Origin: Cohnella caldifontis
GTDB lineage: Bacteria > Bacillota > Bacilli > Paenibacillales > Paenibacillaceae
Direction of reading: 5' to 3'
Assembly: GCF_029360585.1 (NCBI RefSeq)
Contig: NZ_JAQZSJ010000003.1
Span: 493,088 to 557,087, forward strand
Length of the DNA: 64,000 nucleotides
Positions 1-11,576 of the stretch are shown here, piece after piece. A program made the position numbers and the translations under genes. Numbering within the stretch: the first letter of the stretch is position 1; every line of letters begins with the position of its first letter. The notes beneath the pieces are model-generated. The model did no database searches. It was not told the origin of the DNA and saw nothing but the letters and a program-made list of their open reading frames with translations.

Positions 1-60
1 TCCGCAAGCAGCAAACGTTGTTAAAGTATAAGACTTGGACGAACTAGGAATTAACGAATA
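1..60 (+). other. possible 3' end of an upstream gene
   Basis: The first bases contain short open stretches that stop before the terminator at 68-95. One frame reads out to a TAG near 43 and another to a TAA near 28. The piece is too short to name. In Bacillus, fliD/fliS/fliT lie just before hpf, so a flagellar chaperone end is a guess from synteny only. Confidence 0.2.
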
Positions 61-67
61 TGACTTC

Positions 68-97
68 AAAACCTCGGAGAACCTCCGAGGTTTTTGT
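68..97. terminator. bidirectional rho-independent terminator
   Basis: A perfect 10-bp stem (AACCTCGGAG against CTCCGAGGTT) with a 3-nt loop is flanked by A's on the left and T's on the right. It can serve both the plus-strand gene entering from the left and the minus-strand glycosyltransferase ending at 113. Confidence 0.85.
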
Positions 98-112
98 TCG
101 TGTTCGTGCATT

Positions 113-2302
113 TTAAAAATCCGGACTTTGCTCTGCCTTTTCGATGATGCGTCTTAGTTCTTCCCGGGTATTCATGAGCGCTTCAGCCGTTTCTCGCGCG
201 AGGCTAGACATCTGATCATAATGTTGGGAATCCGTAACGTATTGGATAATGCGATCCCTCATCTGATCGAAGGAATCCACGCGGAATTCGTCCGGAACGG
301 AGGTCGAGACATCGCCGACCGGCAGAGTGACGGCAGGGAGGCCTTTGAACATGGCTTCCACGACGGAGGTTCCTCCGCCTCCGCGCTTAGGGTTGCAGTA
401 GATGTCGCAGAGGTCGAGGATCGCCAGAACGTCCTCTTGGAAACCGAGATTGGCGGAATGTTCGGCTAAGCCTGGAACCCGGCTATTCCATGCCGCTAGA
501 TCGAATCCTCCCAGGAAGACCAGATGGGTGCCGCGGTCCGTCGTTTCGAGTAAAGCCTTCAGGAAATCTTCGGACGCTTCTTGATCCAAGCGGTACCCGA
601 CGATGAGAAGCAATTTTTTGTCGGCGGGCAAACCGAATTGTTCCCGGGTGTAGGTGTTTTCCTGTTTCTTGAAATCGAACGTGAATACGCTCTCGATCAA
701 GTTTTCCGGTTTGAACCCGAAGTCCTTAAGCAGTCGGATGTCGGAATCCGTTGCTCGGCGCCCCAACACATGGAACGGGGATTCGGTGATGGACAGGGAG
801 TTATAAGGAACCGAGAGATTGATCACGGGAACCAAGTTGCTGCACAGATCGGCCGTGAGATTCGCTCCGCCGATGCTGAGGATGAAGTAAGGCTTCGCTT
901 TCCGTACGGATTCCAGCAGGCCTACCATCTCGGCCGGATCCGGCATGACAGTTGAGGGTTGATAATACGGGACTTCAATGTTTTTAAACGAGACGGAGGA
1001 CTTTTGCTCGTACTCTTTGATCACATTGCCGACCGTAATATTGTAGAAGGGCACGATTTCACGGAGAGACAAAAGTTCTTTGGTGTTGATCAGCACCACT
1101 TTTTTGTGCAAGGAAGCGATCAGGTGGTAGCAGCGGTCCAAAGCGGTCTTGGTCGGAGCGTGGTTTAATGACAGGAACTGGCCCGTCATGACGAATACCA
1201 CGTCCGGATTTCTATCCTCCCGGGGGATGAAGTTCTCCCCGGGCAGCAATTCCTGTCTGAAATCCCGGTAGATTTGACGATAAAGCTTGCGTTGAAGGTA
1301 GTCGGTATCCCGACTGGTTACGTTGCCGTTCAAGAAACTGATCCTACTGCTTTGCCAGAGCAGAAAAAACTTCGCGCTCCGCGAAATCGCGCCATCCTCC
1401 AGCGCCGATTCAAGAAGCTTTTGATGATAACGGACATCCGGAAAGACGTTTAATAGAAAAGACAATAAGAAATAACGAGCCGTGGACGGGCGGCTGAACT
1501 CCAACATGTCTTCCATAGCCGCACGGGCGAATTTCTTGGCATAAAACGAGGCTTCCGCCAGCATTTTCGCATAAAGTTCGAAGAGCTCCGAGTAGTTGGC
1601 GTACCGGTTGGCGAAATTTTGCGGGAATCCGTTGATCTCTTGCAACGCTTTCGTGACTTGTTCGGGCATTTTGTCCGGGTACCGGTATACAATGCTGTCA
1701 TAGAATGGCGTTGCCGGATGAACGCCGGACATAAGATCGATGATGGCTGCCGGACCGTCTGCCGGTTCGAAAACATGAAATTCGCGATGAACATGATAGA
1801 TTTTCCTGAACGCAGACGGGGTATGCTTCCATTCGGACGGTGCGTGCTGGGGATCGAATCGCACCCAAGTATGTATATGGTCGAAAGGCAATGTCTCCGA
1901 ACCATCGATGGGCACATAGTAGGAAGGTTTATCCAGCGCTTCGGTAACTTGAGGTGGAGATGCCGTCAATGCGGAATAAACCGGGTCGTCGGTTTCCCAA
2001 TGCCGTTGCGCGGATTCCTCATCGGAATAATAGACGAACCCGTCGTAAGTCTGATGGTACAGACGATAGGTAAGCCAATAAAAACGAGGAATATTGGATA
2101 CGAAAACAAGCGAAGCGTCGCCTAACGAATCCGCCAAGGCATACTCCAGCAGATGCAAGGTATCTTCCGGCCGGATCCCGTTGGCGAGGGTATCGAAGAA
2201 CACGGCGGGTTCGTAGCCTTGCGCTTCTAGCGATTGAATAAACCCTTGGAAACGGGGATCCGATTCGATTCCTTGCACGAAGCATGCCAATATTTTTCTC
2301 AT
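113..2302 (-). CDS. GT-B type glycosyltransferase-like protein
   Basis: A large cytosolic protein of 729 aa. I chose the ATG at 2302 over one 11 codons upstream because it follows a good GAGGTG site. The last ~170 residues look like the nucleotide-sugar half of a GT-B enzyme: a strand beginning LLLIVGYRLD, then LVFLGGFD, then a Gly-rich loop and Glu pair (GGGGTSVVEAM) typical of GT4/GT41 C-terminal domains. The first ~400 residues have no motif I recognise. Sitting between a probable flagellar cluster and hpf, it could modify flagellin, as glycosyltransferases at this position often do, but that is inference. No signal peptide or membrane span is evident. Confidence 0.65.
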   Translation of the reverse strand: MRKILACFVQGIESDPRFQGFIQSLEAQGYEPAVFFDTLANGIRPEDTLHLLEYALADSLGDASLVFVSNIPRFYWLTYRLYHQTYDGFVYYSDEESAQRHWETDDPVYSALTASPPQVTEALDKPSYYVPIDGSETLPFDHIHTWVRFDPQHAPSEWKHTPSAFRKIYHVHREFHVFEPADGPAAIIDLMSGVHPATPFYDSIVYRYPDKMPEQVTKALQEINGFPQNFANRYANYSELFELYAKMLAEASFYAKKFARAAMEDMLEFSRPSTARYFLLSFLLNVFPDVRYHQKLLESALEDGAISRSAKFFLLWQSSRISFLNGNVTSRDTDYLQRKLYRQIYRDFRQELLPGENFIPREDRNPDVVFVMTGQFLSLNHAPTKTALDRCYHLIASLHKKVVLINTKELLSLREIVPFYNITVGNVIKEYEQKSSVSFKNIEVPYYQPSTVMPDPAEMVGLLESVRKAKPYFILSIGGANLTADLCSNLVPVINLSVPYNSLSITESPFHVLGRRATDSDIRLLKDFGFKPENLIESVFTFDFKKQENTYTREQFGLPADKKLLLIVGYRLDQEASEDFLKALLETTDRGTHLVFLGGFDLAAWNSRVPGLAEHSANLGFQEDVLAILDLCDIYCNPKRGGGGTSVVEAMFKGLPAVTLPVGDVSTSVPDEFRVDSFDQMRDRIIQYVTDSQHYDQMSSLARETAEALMNTREELRRIIEKAEQSPDF

Positions 2303-2378
2303 GAAAGCAGCACCTCGACCGTGTAATGAACGCAATTTGATTATAGCTAGGTTTGTCGAATTTTAAAATTATCTAAAA

Positions 2379-2408
2379 ATTCAAAAACATTATCGGAATG
2401 TTTTGAAT
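2379..2408. promoter_or_regulatory. inverted repeat upstream of hpf
   Basis: ATTCAAAAACATT and AATGTTTTGAAT form an almost perfect palindrome (one extra A) around a 5-nt centre. Its right arm covers the -35 of the candidate hpf promoter, so it may be an operator rather than a terminator; no T-run follows on the plus strand. Confidence 0.4.
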
Positions 2409-2432
2409 CCGCTCCCTTCGCTGTGATATCAT
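2403..2432 (+). promoter_or_regulatory. candidate sigma-A promoter of hpf
   Basis: TTGAAT, an 18-bp gap, then TATCAT, ending 26 bp before the hpf start codon. The -10 differs from consensus at one base and the -35 at two. Confidence 0.4.
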
Positions 2433-2457
2433 GGAGGTACACAAAGGAGGTTTGCCT

Positions 2458-3021
2458 ATGAAATACAACATTCGTGGTCAGCGCATGGAAGTTACGGAAG
2501 CTCTTCGGGACTACGTCGCGAAGAAGCTCGGGCGGCTGGAACGGTATTTTGAAGCAACTCCTGAATCCGATGTGCAGGTAACCTTGTCGGTTACCAAAGG
2601 TCAACATGCCATCGAGGTCACCATCCCTCTTCCGGGCGTGCTGCTTCGCGCCGAAGAGAAGAGCGACGACATGTACGCTTCCATTGACGACGTAGTGGAC
2701 AAACTGGAGCGGCAAATCCGCAAGCACAAAACCAAGTTGAACCGCAAATTCCGCCAGATGGAGACGGGCAGACTGTTCAAGGAGGAAGCGGGAGCCGGCA
2801 AGAACGGAGCCGCGGTCGCAATTCATCAGGACGAGGAACAATGGGAACTGGTGAGGACCAAACGTTTCGCGATGAAGCCGATGGACGTCGAGGAAGCGAT
2901 CTTGCAAATGAACATGGTCGGCCATAACTTCTACGTATTTTCCAACTCGGACACAAAGGAAGTCAACGTCGTCTATCGCCGCAACGACGGACGTTACGGG
3001 TTGATCGAAACGGCGGAATGA
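2458..3021 (+). CDS. hpf: ribosome hibernation promotion factor, long form
   Basis: A 187-aa HPF of the long type found in Firmicutes. Residues 1-100 form the S30AE/YfiA domain that binds the mRNA/tRNA channel of idle 30S subunits. After a basic linker, the C-terminal ~55 residues (from EQWELVRTKRFAMKP) form the dimerisation domain that brings two 70S particles into a 100S disome. The ATG at 2458 is preceded by AAAGGAGG at 7 bp; an in-frame ATG nine codons earlier has no such site. It lies upstream of secA as in Bacillus (yvyD-secA) but has its own terminator. Confidence 0.96.
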   Translation: MKYNIRGQRMEVTEALRDYVAKKLGRLERYFEATPESDVQVTLSVTKGQHAIEVTIPLPGVLLRAEEKSDDMYASIDDVVDKLERQIRKHKTKLNRKFRQMETGRLFKEEAGAGKNGAAVAIHQDEEQWELVRTKRFAMKPMDVEEAILQMNMVGHNFYVFSNSDTKEVNVVYRRNDGRYGLIETAE

Positions 3022-3050
3022 GATTCATATCCATAGAATAGAGAAGACGA

Positions 3051-3085
3051 AGCCCCGGCGTACTTCAAGAGCCGGGGCTCTTAGT
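3051..3085 (+). terminator. terminator after hpf
   Basis: AGCCCCGGC pairs with GCCGGGGCT over an 11-nt loop, followed by a modest T-rich stretch. Confidence 0.7.
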
Positions 3086-3128
3086 TATATGATGGGGCCG
3101 CAGGAGGGTCTTACCACGCCCCCCTTCC

Positions 3129-3157
3129 TTGCCCGCCCCCCCGCAAACTGATAAAAT
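3129..3157 (+). promoter_or_regulatory. sigma-A promoter of secA
   Basis: TTGCCC, a 17-bp spacer, then TAAAAT, 40 bp before the secA ATG. The spacer is unusually C-rich. Confidence 0.6.
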
Positions 3158-3197
3158 GTAAAGATACTGCCACACATGCAGGAGAGAGGGGTTCCCA

Positions 3198-5714
<2,517 letters not shown>

Positions 5715-5807
5715 CCGGCCGGGCGGGACGATCGTCCCCCCGACCCTAATCGTCCTCGCAGCGCCGCATCCGCAATCACGCAACATTTAACGAGAGGTGT
5801 TCACGCC

Positions 5808-6939
5808 ATGTCCGAATTGGACGTTTCGTACAAGCAAGACCTTCGCGAAAGCGCGAAGCGACTACAGCAACTCAGGGGGTCTCTTTGACTTAGATCTCAA
5901 GCAAGAACAGATCGAGAACTACGAAGTCAAAATGAGCGCGCCCGACTTTTGGGACGATAACGAGAAAGCGCAGGGCATCATTACCGAAATGAACGCGGTC
6001 AAATCGGTGGTCGACCAGTTTCAGAAGCTGGAGTCCGAATGCCGCGATCTCGAAGACATGATGGAAATCCTCGAAATGGAAGACGACGACGCGCTGGCGG
6101 CGGAATGGGCGGAGAACGTGGCGTCGCTCAAGGCCAAACTCGATTCGTTCGAGCTTCAGCTTCTGCTGAGCGAGCCTTACGACAAAGCCAACGCCATTCT
6201 CGAGCTGCACCCCGGCGCCGGCGGCACCGAGTCGCAGGACTGGGCATCGATGCTGTACCGGATGTACACCCGCTGGGCGGAGAAACGCGGCTTCAAGGTC
6301 GAACTGCTCGACTACCTGCCGGGCGACGAAGCGGGCATCAAAAGCGTGACGATCATGGTCAAAGGCTTCAACGCCTACGGTTACCTGAAAGCGGAGAAAG
6401 GCGTGCACCGGCTCGTGCGGATCTCGCCGTTCGACGCCTCCGGGCGCCGCCACACCTCGTTCGTCTCCTGCGACGTGGTGCCGGAAATCCCGGACGACGT
6501 GAAAATCGAAATCCGGCCGGAGGATCTGAAAGTCGACACGTACCGTTCCAGCGGCGCCGGCGGCCAGCACATCAACAAGACGGATTCCGCCGTGCGGCTC
6601 ACGCATATTCCGACGGGCATCGTCGTGGCGTGCCAGACGGAACGCTCCCAGATCCAGAACCGCGACCGCGCCATGAAAATGCTGCAATCCAAGCTCTACG
6701 AGCTGGAGATCCAGAAGCAGCAGGAAGAGCTGGCCGCCATCCGCGGCGAGCAGCGGGATATCGCTTGGGGCAGCCAGATCCGCTCGTACGTTTTCCATCC
6801 GTACAGCATGGTGAAGGACCACCGGACGCAGGTGGAGACCGGCAACGTCGGGGCCGTGATGGACGGCGACCTCGACGCGTTCATCGACGGATACTTGCGC
6901 AGCCAGATCCGCCAGCAGGACGCGCAGCAAACGCAATAA
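5808..6939 (+). CDS. prfB: peptide chain release factor 2, with programmed +1 frameshift
   Basis: RF2 recognises UGA and UAA and triggers peptide release through its GGQ loop ([12 protein letters not shown]). The frame opens with ATG at 5808 after GAGAGGTG and runs 26 codons to an in-frame TGA at 5886-5888. A +1 slip at CTT-TGA-C moves translation to GAC at 5887, giving a product of about 376 aa. The signals are all present: an internal Shine-Dalgarno AGGGGG (5874-5879), three bases, the slippery CTT, then UGA followed by C. This is the classic RF2 autoregulatory circuit: low RF2 makes UGA decoding slow and favours the shift. Reading the second frame alone from an upstream ATG gives a false N-terminus. 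Confidence 0.96.
5874..5889 (+). promoter_or_regulatory. prfB +1 recoding site
   Basis: AGGGGGTCTCTTTGAC carries the internal Shine-Dalgarno, the slippery leucine codon CTT and the in-frame UGA with a 3' C, matching the near-universal RF2 element. The spacing of three bases between AGGGGG and CTT is the one that pulls the ribosome forward. Confidence 0.95.
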
Positions 6940-6952
6940 CCGCCGCCACAGA

Positions 6953-6985
6953 AGTTCCTACGCTTCCCGCGTAGGAGCTTTTTTT
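6953..6985 (+). terminator. terminator after prfB
   Basis: AGTTCCTACGC pairs with GCGTAGGAGCT (one G-T wobble) over a 5-nt loop and is followed by a run of seven or more T. Confidence 0.92.
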
Positions 6986-6994
6986 GTATTTTCA

Positions 6995-7023
6995 TTGCAT
7001 AAATACAACATGGGATGTATAAT
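6995..7023 (+). promoter_or_regulatory. sigma-A promoter of the arginine operon
   Basis: TTGCAT (6995-7000), exactly 17 bp, then a perfect TATAAT (7018-7023). Transcription from here leaves a leader of about 145 nt before argC. Confidence 0.8.
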
Positions 7024-7031
7024 GATGCATA
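7014..7031. promoter_or_regulatory. ArgR/AhrC-type operator overlapping the arg -10
   Basis: GATGTATAATGATGCATA matches the symmetric ARG box pattern TGNAT-N4-ATNCA and covers the -10 and start region. A weaker half-site set lies over the -35 (6995-7010). Arginine-bound ArgR binding here would block RNA polymerase, as known for the family; the assignment is by pattern. Confidence 0.6.
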
Positions 7032-7174
7032 TTCTTCAAGTGGGAACGGCGCACCGGATTCATGCTTTCCATCCGCTTGGCAATCCGTTACAATGAGAAG
7101 GGCTTGGCGAGCGTGATGCCAGGCTTTTGAGACGTTTTTTATGCAAAGTTAGGTTTGCATGGGAGGGATCCGGG

Positions 7175-8227
7175 ATGAACCAATCCCCTATACGCGCGGC
7201 TATCGTCGGCTCGACCGGCTACGGCGGCGTGGAACTCATTCGACTTTTACAATCGCATCCGAACGTAACCGTCACCTCGGTGATTTCGTCCTCGCAAGCC
7301 GGGGCTCCGATCGCCGAAGGTTTTCCCCATTTGACCGAAATCCGCACCGACCTCCTGGACGATGTCGATCCGGAACAGATTCGCGCCAAAGCCGATGTCG
7401 TGTTCCTCGCGACGCCGCACGGAGTCAGCATGAAGCTGGCGCCGGATTTCCTGGCCGCCGGACTGAAAGTAATCGACCTGTCCGGTGATTTCCGACTGAA
7501 GAACGGCGAAGCGTACCGGGAATGGTACAAACACGAGCCGGCGCCGCAAGCGGACGTCGACCGGGCCGTATATGGTTTGTGCGAGGTGTTCGGTGACGAA
7601 GTCGCAGGCCGCGATTTTATTTCCAATCCGGGCTGCTACGCCACGACCGCGTCTCTCGGACTTTACCCGGCCGTTCAGGCGGGCTGGATCGATCCGGACA
7701 GCATCATCATCGACGCCAAATCCGGCGTGTCCGGCGCGGGCCGGGGCTTAAGCCTGGGCAACCATTTTTCCGAGATCAACGAGAACTTCAAAGCTTATAA
7801 AATCAACAAACACCAGCACACGCCGGAGATCGAGCAGACGCTGTCGCGGGCCGCGGGCCGTCCGGTGACCCTCACGTTTACGCCGCACATGGTCCCGATG
7901 ACCCGGGGCATCATGTGCACGACGTACGCGACGATGACGGAGCCACGCTCGGATGCCGATTTCGCGGAACTGTACCGCAAGTTTTACGAAGGCCGGCCGT
8001 TCGTTCGGGTTCGCCCGGCGGGCCAATGGCCGGCGACGAAGGAAGTATGGGGCTCGAACTATTGCGACATCGGGTTCTCGGCGGACCGGCGCACGAAGCG
8101 GATCACGATCGTTTCCGTCACCGACAACCTCGTCAAAGGCGCGGCCGGCCAGGCGATCCAGAACCTGAACCTCATGATGGGCTGGGACGAGACGCTGGGG
8201 TTGCGCTTTACGCCGGCTTATCCGTAA
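7175..8227 (+). CDS. argC: N-acetyl-gamma-glutamyl-phosphate reductase
   Basis: The 350-aa enzyme reduces N-acetylglutamyl phosphate to the semialdehyde with NADPH, third step of arginine synthesis. The N-terminal Rossmann motif GSTGYGGVELIRLL and the catalytic-cysteine segment SNPGCYAT are both clear, as is the HTPEIEQ region near the active-site histidine. The ATG at 7175 follows GGGAGGG; an ATG 16 codons upstream lacks a site. It is first in the argCJBDFGH run, 34 bp before argJ. Confidence 0.97.
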   Translation: MNQSPIRAAIVGSTGYGGVELIRLLQSHPNVTVTSVISSSQAGAPIAEGFPHLTEIRTDLLDDVDPEQIRAKADVVFLATPHGVSMKLAPDFLAAGLKVIDLSGDFRLKNGEAYREWYKHEPAPQADVDRAVYGLCEVFGDEVAGRDFISNPGCYATTASLGLYPAVQAGWIDPDSIIIDAKSGVSGAGRGLSLGNHFSEINENFKAYKINKHQHTPEIEQTLSRAAGRPVTLTFTPHMVPMTRGIMCTTYATMTEPRSDADFAELYRKFYEGRPFVRVRPAGQWPATKEVWGSNYCDIGFSADRRTKRITIVSVTDNLVKGAAGQAIQNLNLMMGWDETLGLRFTPAYP

Positions 8228-8261
8228 CTATTTCGAATTTTGAGGAGACCTGACATCCGAA

Positions 8262-9497
8262 ATGGGCAAACCATCCTTGTACGATATCGTCCCGGACGGG
8301 GGCGTCACGCTGCCCCAAGGCTTTAAGGCCGGCGGCTTGCATTGCGGATTGAAAAAAACGGACCGGCACGACTTGGGCGTCATTTGGTGCGAGACCGAGG
8401 CGGCTGCGGCGGCCGTGTATACGACGAATTTGTTCCAGGCGGCCCCGCTGGCGGTCACCAAGGAAAGCTTGGCCGTCTCGCGGGGGACATTGCGCGCCGT
8501 CATCGTCAACAGCGGCAACGCCAACGCCTGCACGGGCCGTCAAGGCGAGCTCGACGCGCTGGAAATGCGCTCCCGGCTGGCCGACCGACTAGGCGTGCCG
8601 CACCATCACGTCGCGGTCGCGTCCACGGGCGTCATCGGAGAGCTGCTGAAAATGGACCGCGTGCGCGCGGGCATTGATCAACTGCCGGGACGGCTCCGAA
8701 GCGACGAGGCGGGGAGCGACGATTTCTGCCAGGCGATCCTGACGACCGACCTGGTGAAGAAAACGTCCTGCGTGCGGCTCACCGTCGAGGGCCGAACGGT
8801 CACGATCGCGGGCGCGGCCAAAGGCTCCGGCATGATCCATCCGAACATGGCCACGATGCTCGGCTTCGTGACGACCGACGCGGCGATCAGTCCGGAATTG
8901 CTGCACGGGCTGCTGCGCGAAGTCACCGACGTGACCTTCAACATGATTACGGTCGACGGCGACACGAGCACGAACGACATGCTGGTCGCGATGGCGAGCG
9001 GGCTGGCGGGCCACGGACAGCTGACGCGCGAGCACCCGGATTTCCCGGCGTTCGCCGACGGTTTCCGCCATGTGTGCGCCGAGCTGGCGAAGGCGATCGC
9101 CCGCGACGGCGAAGGCGCCACCAAGCTGATCGAGACGCTCGTAACGGGAGCGGTGAGCGACGACGCGGCCCGCGCGATCGCCAAGACGATCATCGGCTCG
9201 AGCCTCGTGAAATCGGCGGCGTTCGGAGCGGACGCCAACTGGGGACGGATCATCGCCGCCGTCGGCCGCGCCGGTCAGCCGGTGAACGTGTCGACGGTCG
9301 ACATCCGCCTCGGGGACATTCTCGTGCTGGAGCAGTCCCGGCCGATTCCTTTCGACGAGGATGTTGCGCTGGAATATTTGAAAGGCGATACCGTCGTCAT
9401 CCGCGTCGACCTCCACATGGGCGAAGGGCGCGCGGTCGCCTGGGGCTGCGACCTCACCTACGATTACGTGCGGATCAACGCCGCTTATCGGACGTAA
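8262..9497 (+). CDS. argJ: bifunctional glutamate N-acetyltransferase/ornithine acetyltransferase
   Basis: ArgJ (411 aa) moves the acetyl group from N-acetylornithine to glutamate, making the pathway cyclic. It is made as a proenzyme that cuts itself before the nucleophile Thr198 in the conserved MATMLGF segment, giving alpha and beta chains. The oxyanion-hole pair (STGVIGE) and the GANWGR-like DANWGRIIAA signature are present. No separate argA or argE is seen, so this enzyme probably supplies the acetyl cycle. GAGGAG lies 14 bp before the ATG, a rather long spacing. Confidence 0.96.
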   Translation: MGKPSLYDIVPDGGVTLPQGFKAGGLHCGLKKTDRHDLGVIWCETEAAAAAVYTTNLFQAAPLAVTKESLAVSRGTLRAVIVNSGNANACTGRQGELDALEMRSRLADRLGVPHHHVAVASTGVIGELLKMDRVRAGIDQLPGRLRSDEAGSDDFCQAILTTDLVKKTSCVRLTVEGRTVTIAGAAKGSGMIHPNMATMLGFVTTDAAISPELLHGLLREVTDVTFNMITVDGDTSTNDMLVAMASGLAGHGQLTREHPDFPAFADGFRHVCAELAKAIARDGEGATKLIETLVTGAVSDDAARAIAKTIIGSSLVKSAAFGADANWGRIIAAVGRAGQPVNVSTVDIRLGDILVLEQSRPIPFDEDVALEYLKGDTVVIRVDLHMGEGRAVAWGCDLTYDYVRINAAYRT

Positions 9498-9511
9498 GGG
9501 GACTTCCGGAT

Positions 9512-10297
9512 ATGAAAACTTTCGTGATGAAATGCGGGGGGAGCACGCTTGCGGCGCTTCCCGACGCTTTTTTCGGGGATTTGCGGGACCTGCAGGAGAG
9601 CGGCGTTCGCCCGGTCATCGTGCACGGCGGCGGACCGGCCATCAACGAGACGCTCGGCAAACTGGGCATCGAGAGCCGGTTCGTGAACGGGCTGCGGGTG
9701 ACGGACGAAGCGACGCTGGACGTCGTGGAAATGGTGCTTGCCGGACGGATCAACAAGGAGATCGTGCGGCGGCTGCAGCAGAACGGGGCGAAGGCGGTCG
9801 GCTTGTCCGGTACGGACGGCAGGCTGATCGAAGCCCAGCCGGTCGCCAATCACGCGGAGGTCGGGCTGGTCGGCGACGTAACCGGCGTGAACGCAGGGCT
9901 CGTCGAAGGCGTCATGGCGCTCGGCTATATGCCCGTCATCGCGCCGATCGGCATCGACGCTGCCGGTCAGCGGTACAACATCAACGCGGATACGGCGGCG
10001 GGCGCGGTGGCCTCGCATCTGGGCGCAGGCACGATGATCGTCGTGACCGACGTGCCGGGCATCCTGCGGACGGTGGACGGCGAGAAGGTCGTGCTTCCGC
10101 AGGTTACGTTCGCGCAGATCGAAGAGATGATCGCGAGCGGGGAAATTTACGGCGGCATGATCCCGAAGGTGCGGGCCGCCATGAACTGCCTGCACGGCAA
10201 CGTGCGGGAGGTGCTGATCGTAGACGGCGCGGCGGAGCGCGTGCTCAGCCGGGCGGTGCGCGAGGGCGGCCTCGGCACGCGGATCGTTCGGGAGTAA
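9512..10297 (+). CDS. argB: acetylglutamate kinase
   Basis: A 261-aa amino-acid kinase that phosphorylates N-acetylglutamate. Visible are the phosphate-binding start MKCGGSTL, the HGGGPAIN loop, the substrate loop with FVNGLRVT, and the C-terminal GGMIPKVRAA stretch with the catalytic lysine. The ATG at 9512 follows AAGGGG and lies 14 bp after argJ; a longer frame starting inside argJ is an artefact of the same reading frame being open. It lacks the N-terminal helix found in many hexameric arginine-inhibited kinases, so feedback inhibition is uncertain. Confidence 0.96.
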   Translation: MKTFVMKCGGSTLAALPDAFFGDLRDLQESGVRPVIVHGGGPAINETLGKLGIESRFVNGLRVTDEATLDVVEMVLAGRINKEIVRRLQQNGAKAVGLSGTDGRLIEAQPVANHAEVGLVGDVTGVNAGLVEGVMALGYMPVIAPIGIDAAGQRYNINADTAAGAVASHLGAGTMIVVTDVPGILRTVDGEKVVLPQVTFAQIEEMIASGEIYGGMIPKVRAAMNCLHGNVREVLIVDGAAERVLSRAVREGGLGTRIVRE

Positions 10298-10371
10298 GCA
10301 GGCTGGTGCACGCCGGAAATCAATGGCGGACTTCGTTTCCGCCGATCCTATGGAAACAAGGAGCGTGAACG

Positions 10372-11559
10372 ATGATGAGCGAAAGCGCGTTGTTCCCCAC
10401 CTATGCCCGTTTCCCCATTACGTTGGTGAAAGGGAAGGGCAGCCGCCTCTGGGACGACCAAGGCAAGCAATACCTCGATTTCATGACCGGTCTGGCGGTC
10501 ACCAACCTCGGCCATGCGCCGGAAGCGGTCAAACAAGCGCTGGTGAAGCAGCTGGATGAGCTGTGGCACATGTCCAACCTGTTTTCGAACCCGAATCAGG
10601 AAAAAGCGGCACGACTGCTTGTCGACAACAGCTGTGCTGACAAAGTGTTCTTCTGCAACAGCGGCGCGGACGCCAACGAGGCCGCCATCAAGCTGGCCCG
10701 CCGTTACCACCAGAAAGTGCGCGAGGAATACCGCTACGAAGTGATCACGTTCACCCAGTCGTTCCACGGCCGCACGCTCGCGACGCTGACGGCGACCGGC
10801 CAGGACAAGGTGAGGGAAGGCTTCCTGCCGCTGCCGGAAGGCTTCGTCCACGTCCCGCTGCACGACGTGCCGGCACTGGAAGCGGCGATTAACGAACGGA
10901 CCGCCGCGATCATGCTCGAGCTCGTGCAGGCCGAGGGCGGCGTCATCCCGGTCGATCCGGAATTCCTGCGCCAGGTACGCCAATTGTGCGACAAGCACGG
11001 CCTGCTGCTGATCCTCGACGAAGTGCAGACCGGCATGGGCCGGACCGGCAAGCTGTTCGCGTACCAGCATTACGACGTCGAGCCGGACGTGTTCACGCTC
11101 GCCAAAGGGCTCGGCAGCGGCTTCCCCGTCGGGGCCATGCTGGCGAAACTGCCTTATGCGGAGGCCTTCACGCCAGGCTCGCATGCGACGACGTTCGGCG
11201 GCACGCCGATCGCGATGTCGGCCGTCATCGCCACGGTCGAAACGATGCTGAAAGACCGGGTGCCGGAAAAGGCGGCAGAAGCCGCAGAGTACCTCATGAG
11301 CCGGCTTCAGGCTGCTTTGAACGGTGTGCCGGGCATCGTCGGCATCCGCGGTAAAGGGCTGCTCGTCGGCATCGTTTGCGACGAGCCGGCGGCCGAAGCG
11401 ATCGCCGAGCTGCATCGCCGCGGCTTGCTCGTCGTACCGGCCGGACCGAACGTCATCCGTTTGCTGCCGAACCTGCTCGTTACCCATGAGGAGATCGACG
11501 AGGCGGTGGGCCTGATCGGCGCGGTGCTGACCGAGCGCGCCGCCGCGAAGCAAGCATAA
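10372..11559 (+). CDS. argD: acetylornithine aminotransferase
   Basis: A 395-aa class III PLP aminotransferase converting N-acetylglutamate semialdehyde to N-acetylornithine. It shows the FCNSGADANEAAIKLAR phosphate-binding region, the LDEVQTGMGRTGK aspartate that holds the pyridine nitrogen, and the Schiff-base lysine in TLAKGLGSGFP. AAGGAG stands before two adjacent ATGs (10372 and 10375). There is a 74-bp gap after argB and 17 bp before argF. Confidence 0.96.
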   Translation: MMSESALFPTYARFPITLVKGKGSRLWDDQGKQYLDFMTGLAVTNLGHAPEAVKQALVKQLDELWHMSNLFSNPNQEKAARLLVDNSCADKVFFCNSGADANEAAIKLARRYHQKVREEYRYEVITFTQSFHGRTLATLTATGQDKVREGFLPLPEGFVHVPLHDVPALEAAINERTAAIMLELVQAEGGVIPVDPEFLRQVRQLCDKHGLLLILDEVQTGMGRTGKLFAYQHYDVEPDVFTLAKGLGSGFPVGAMLAKLPYAEAFTPGSHATTFGGTPIAMSAVIATVETMLKDRVPEKAAEAAEYLMSRLQAALNGVPGIVGIRGKGLLVGIVCDEPAAEAIAELHRRGLLVVPAGPNVIRLLPNLLVTHEEIDEAVGLIGAVLTERAAAKQA

Positions 11560-11576
11560 AAAGGGGAGGGTTCGCC

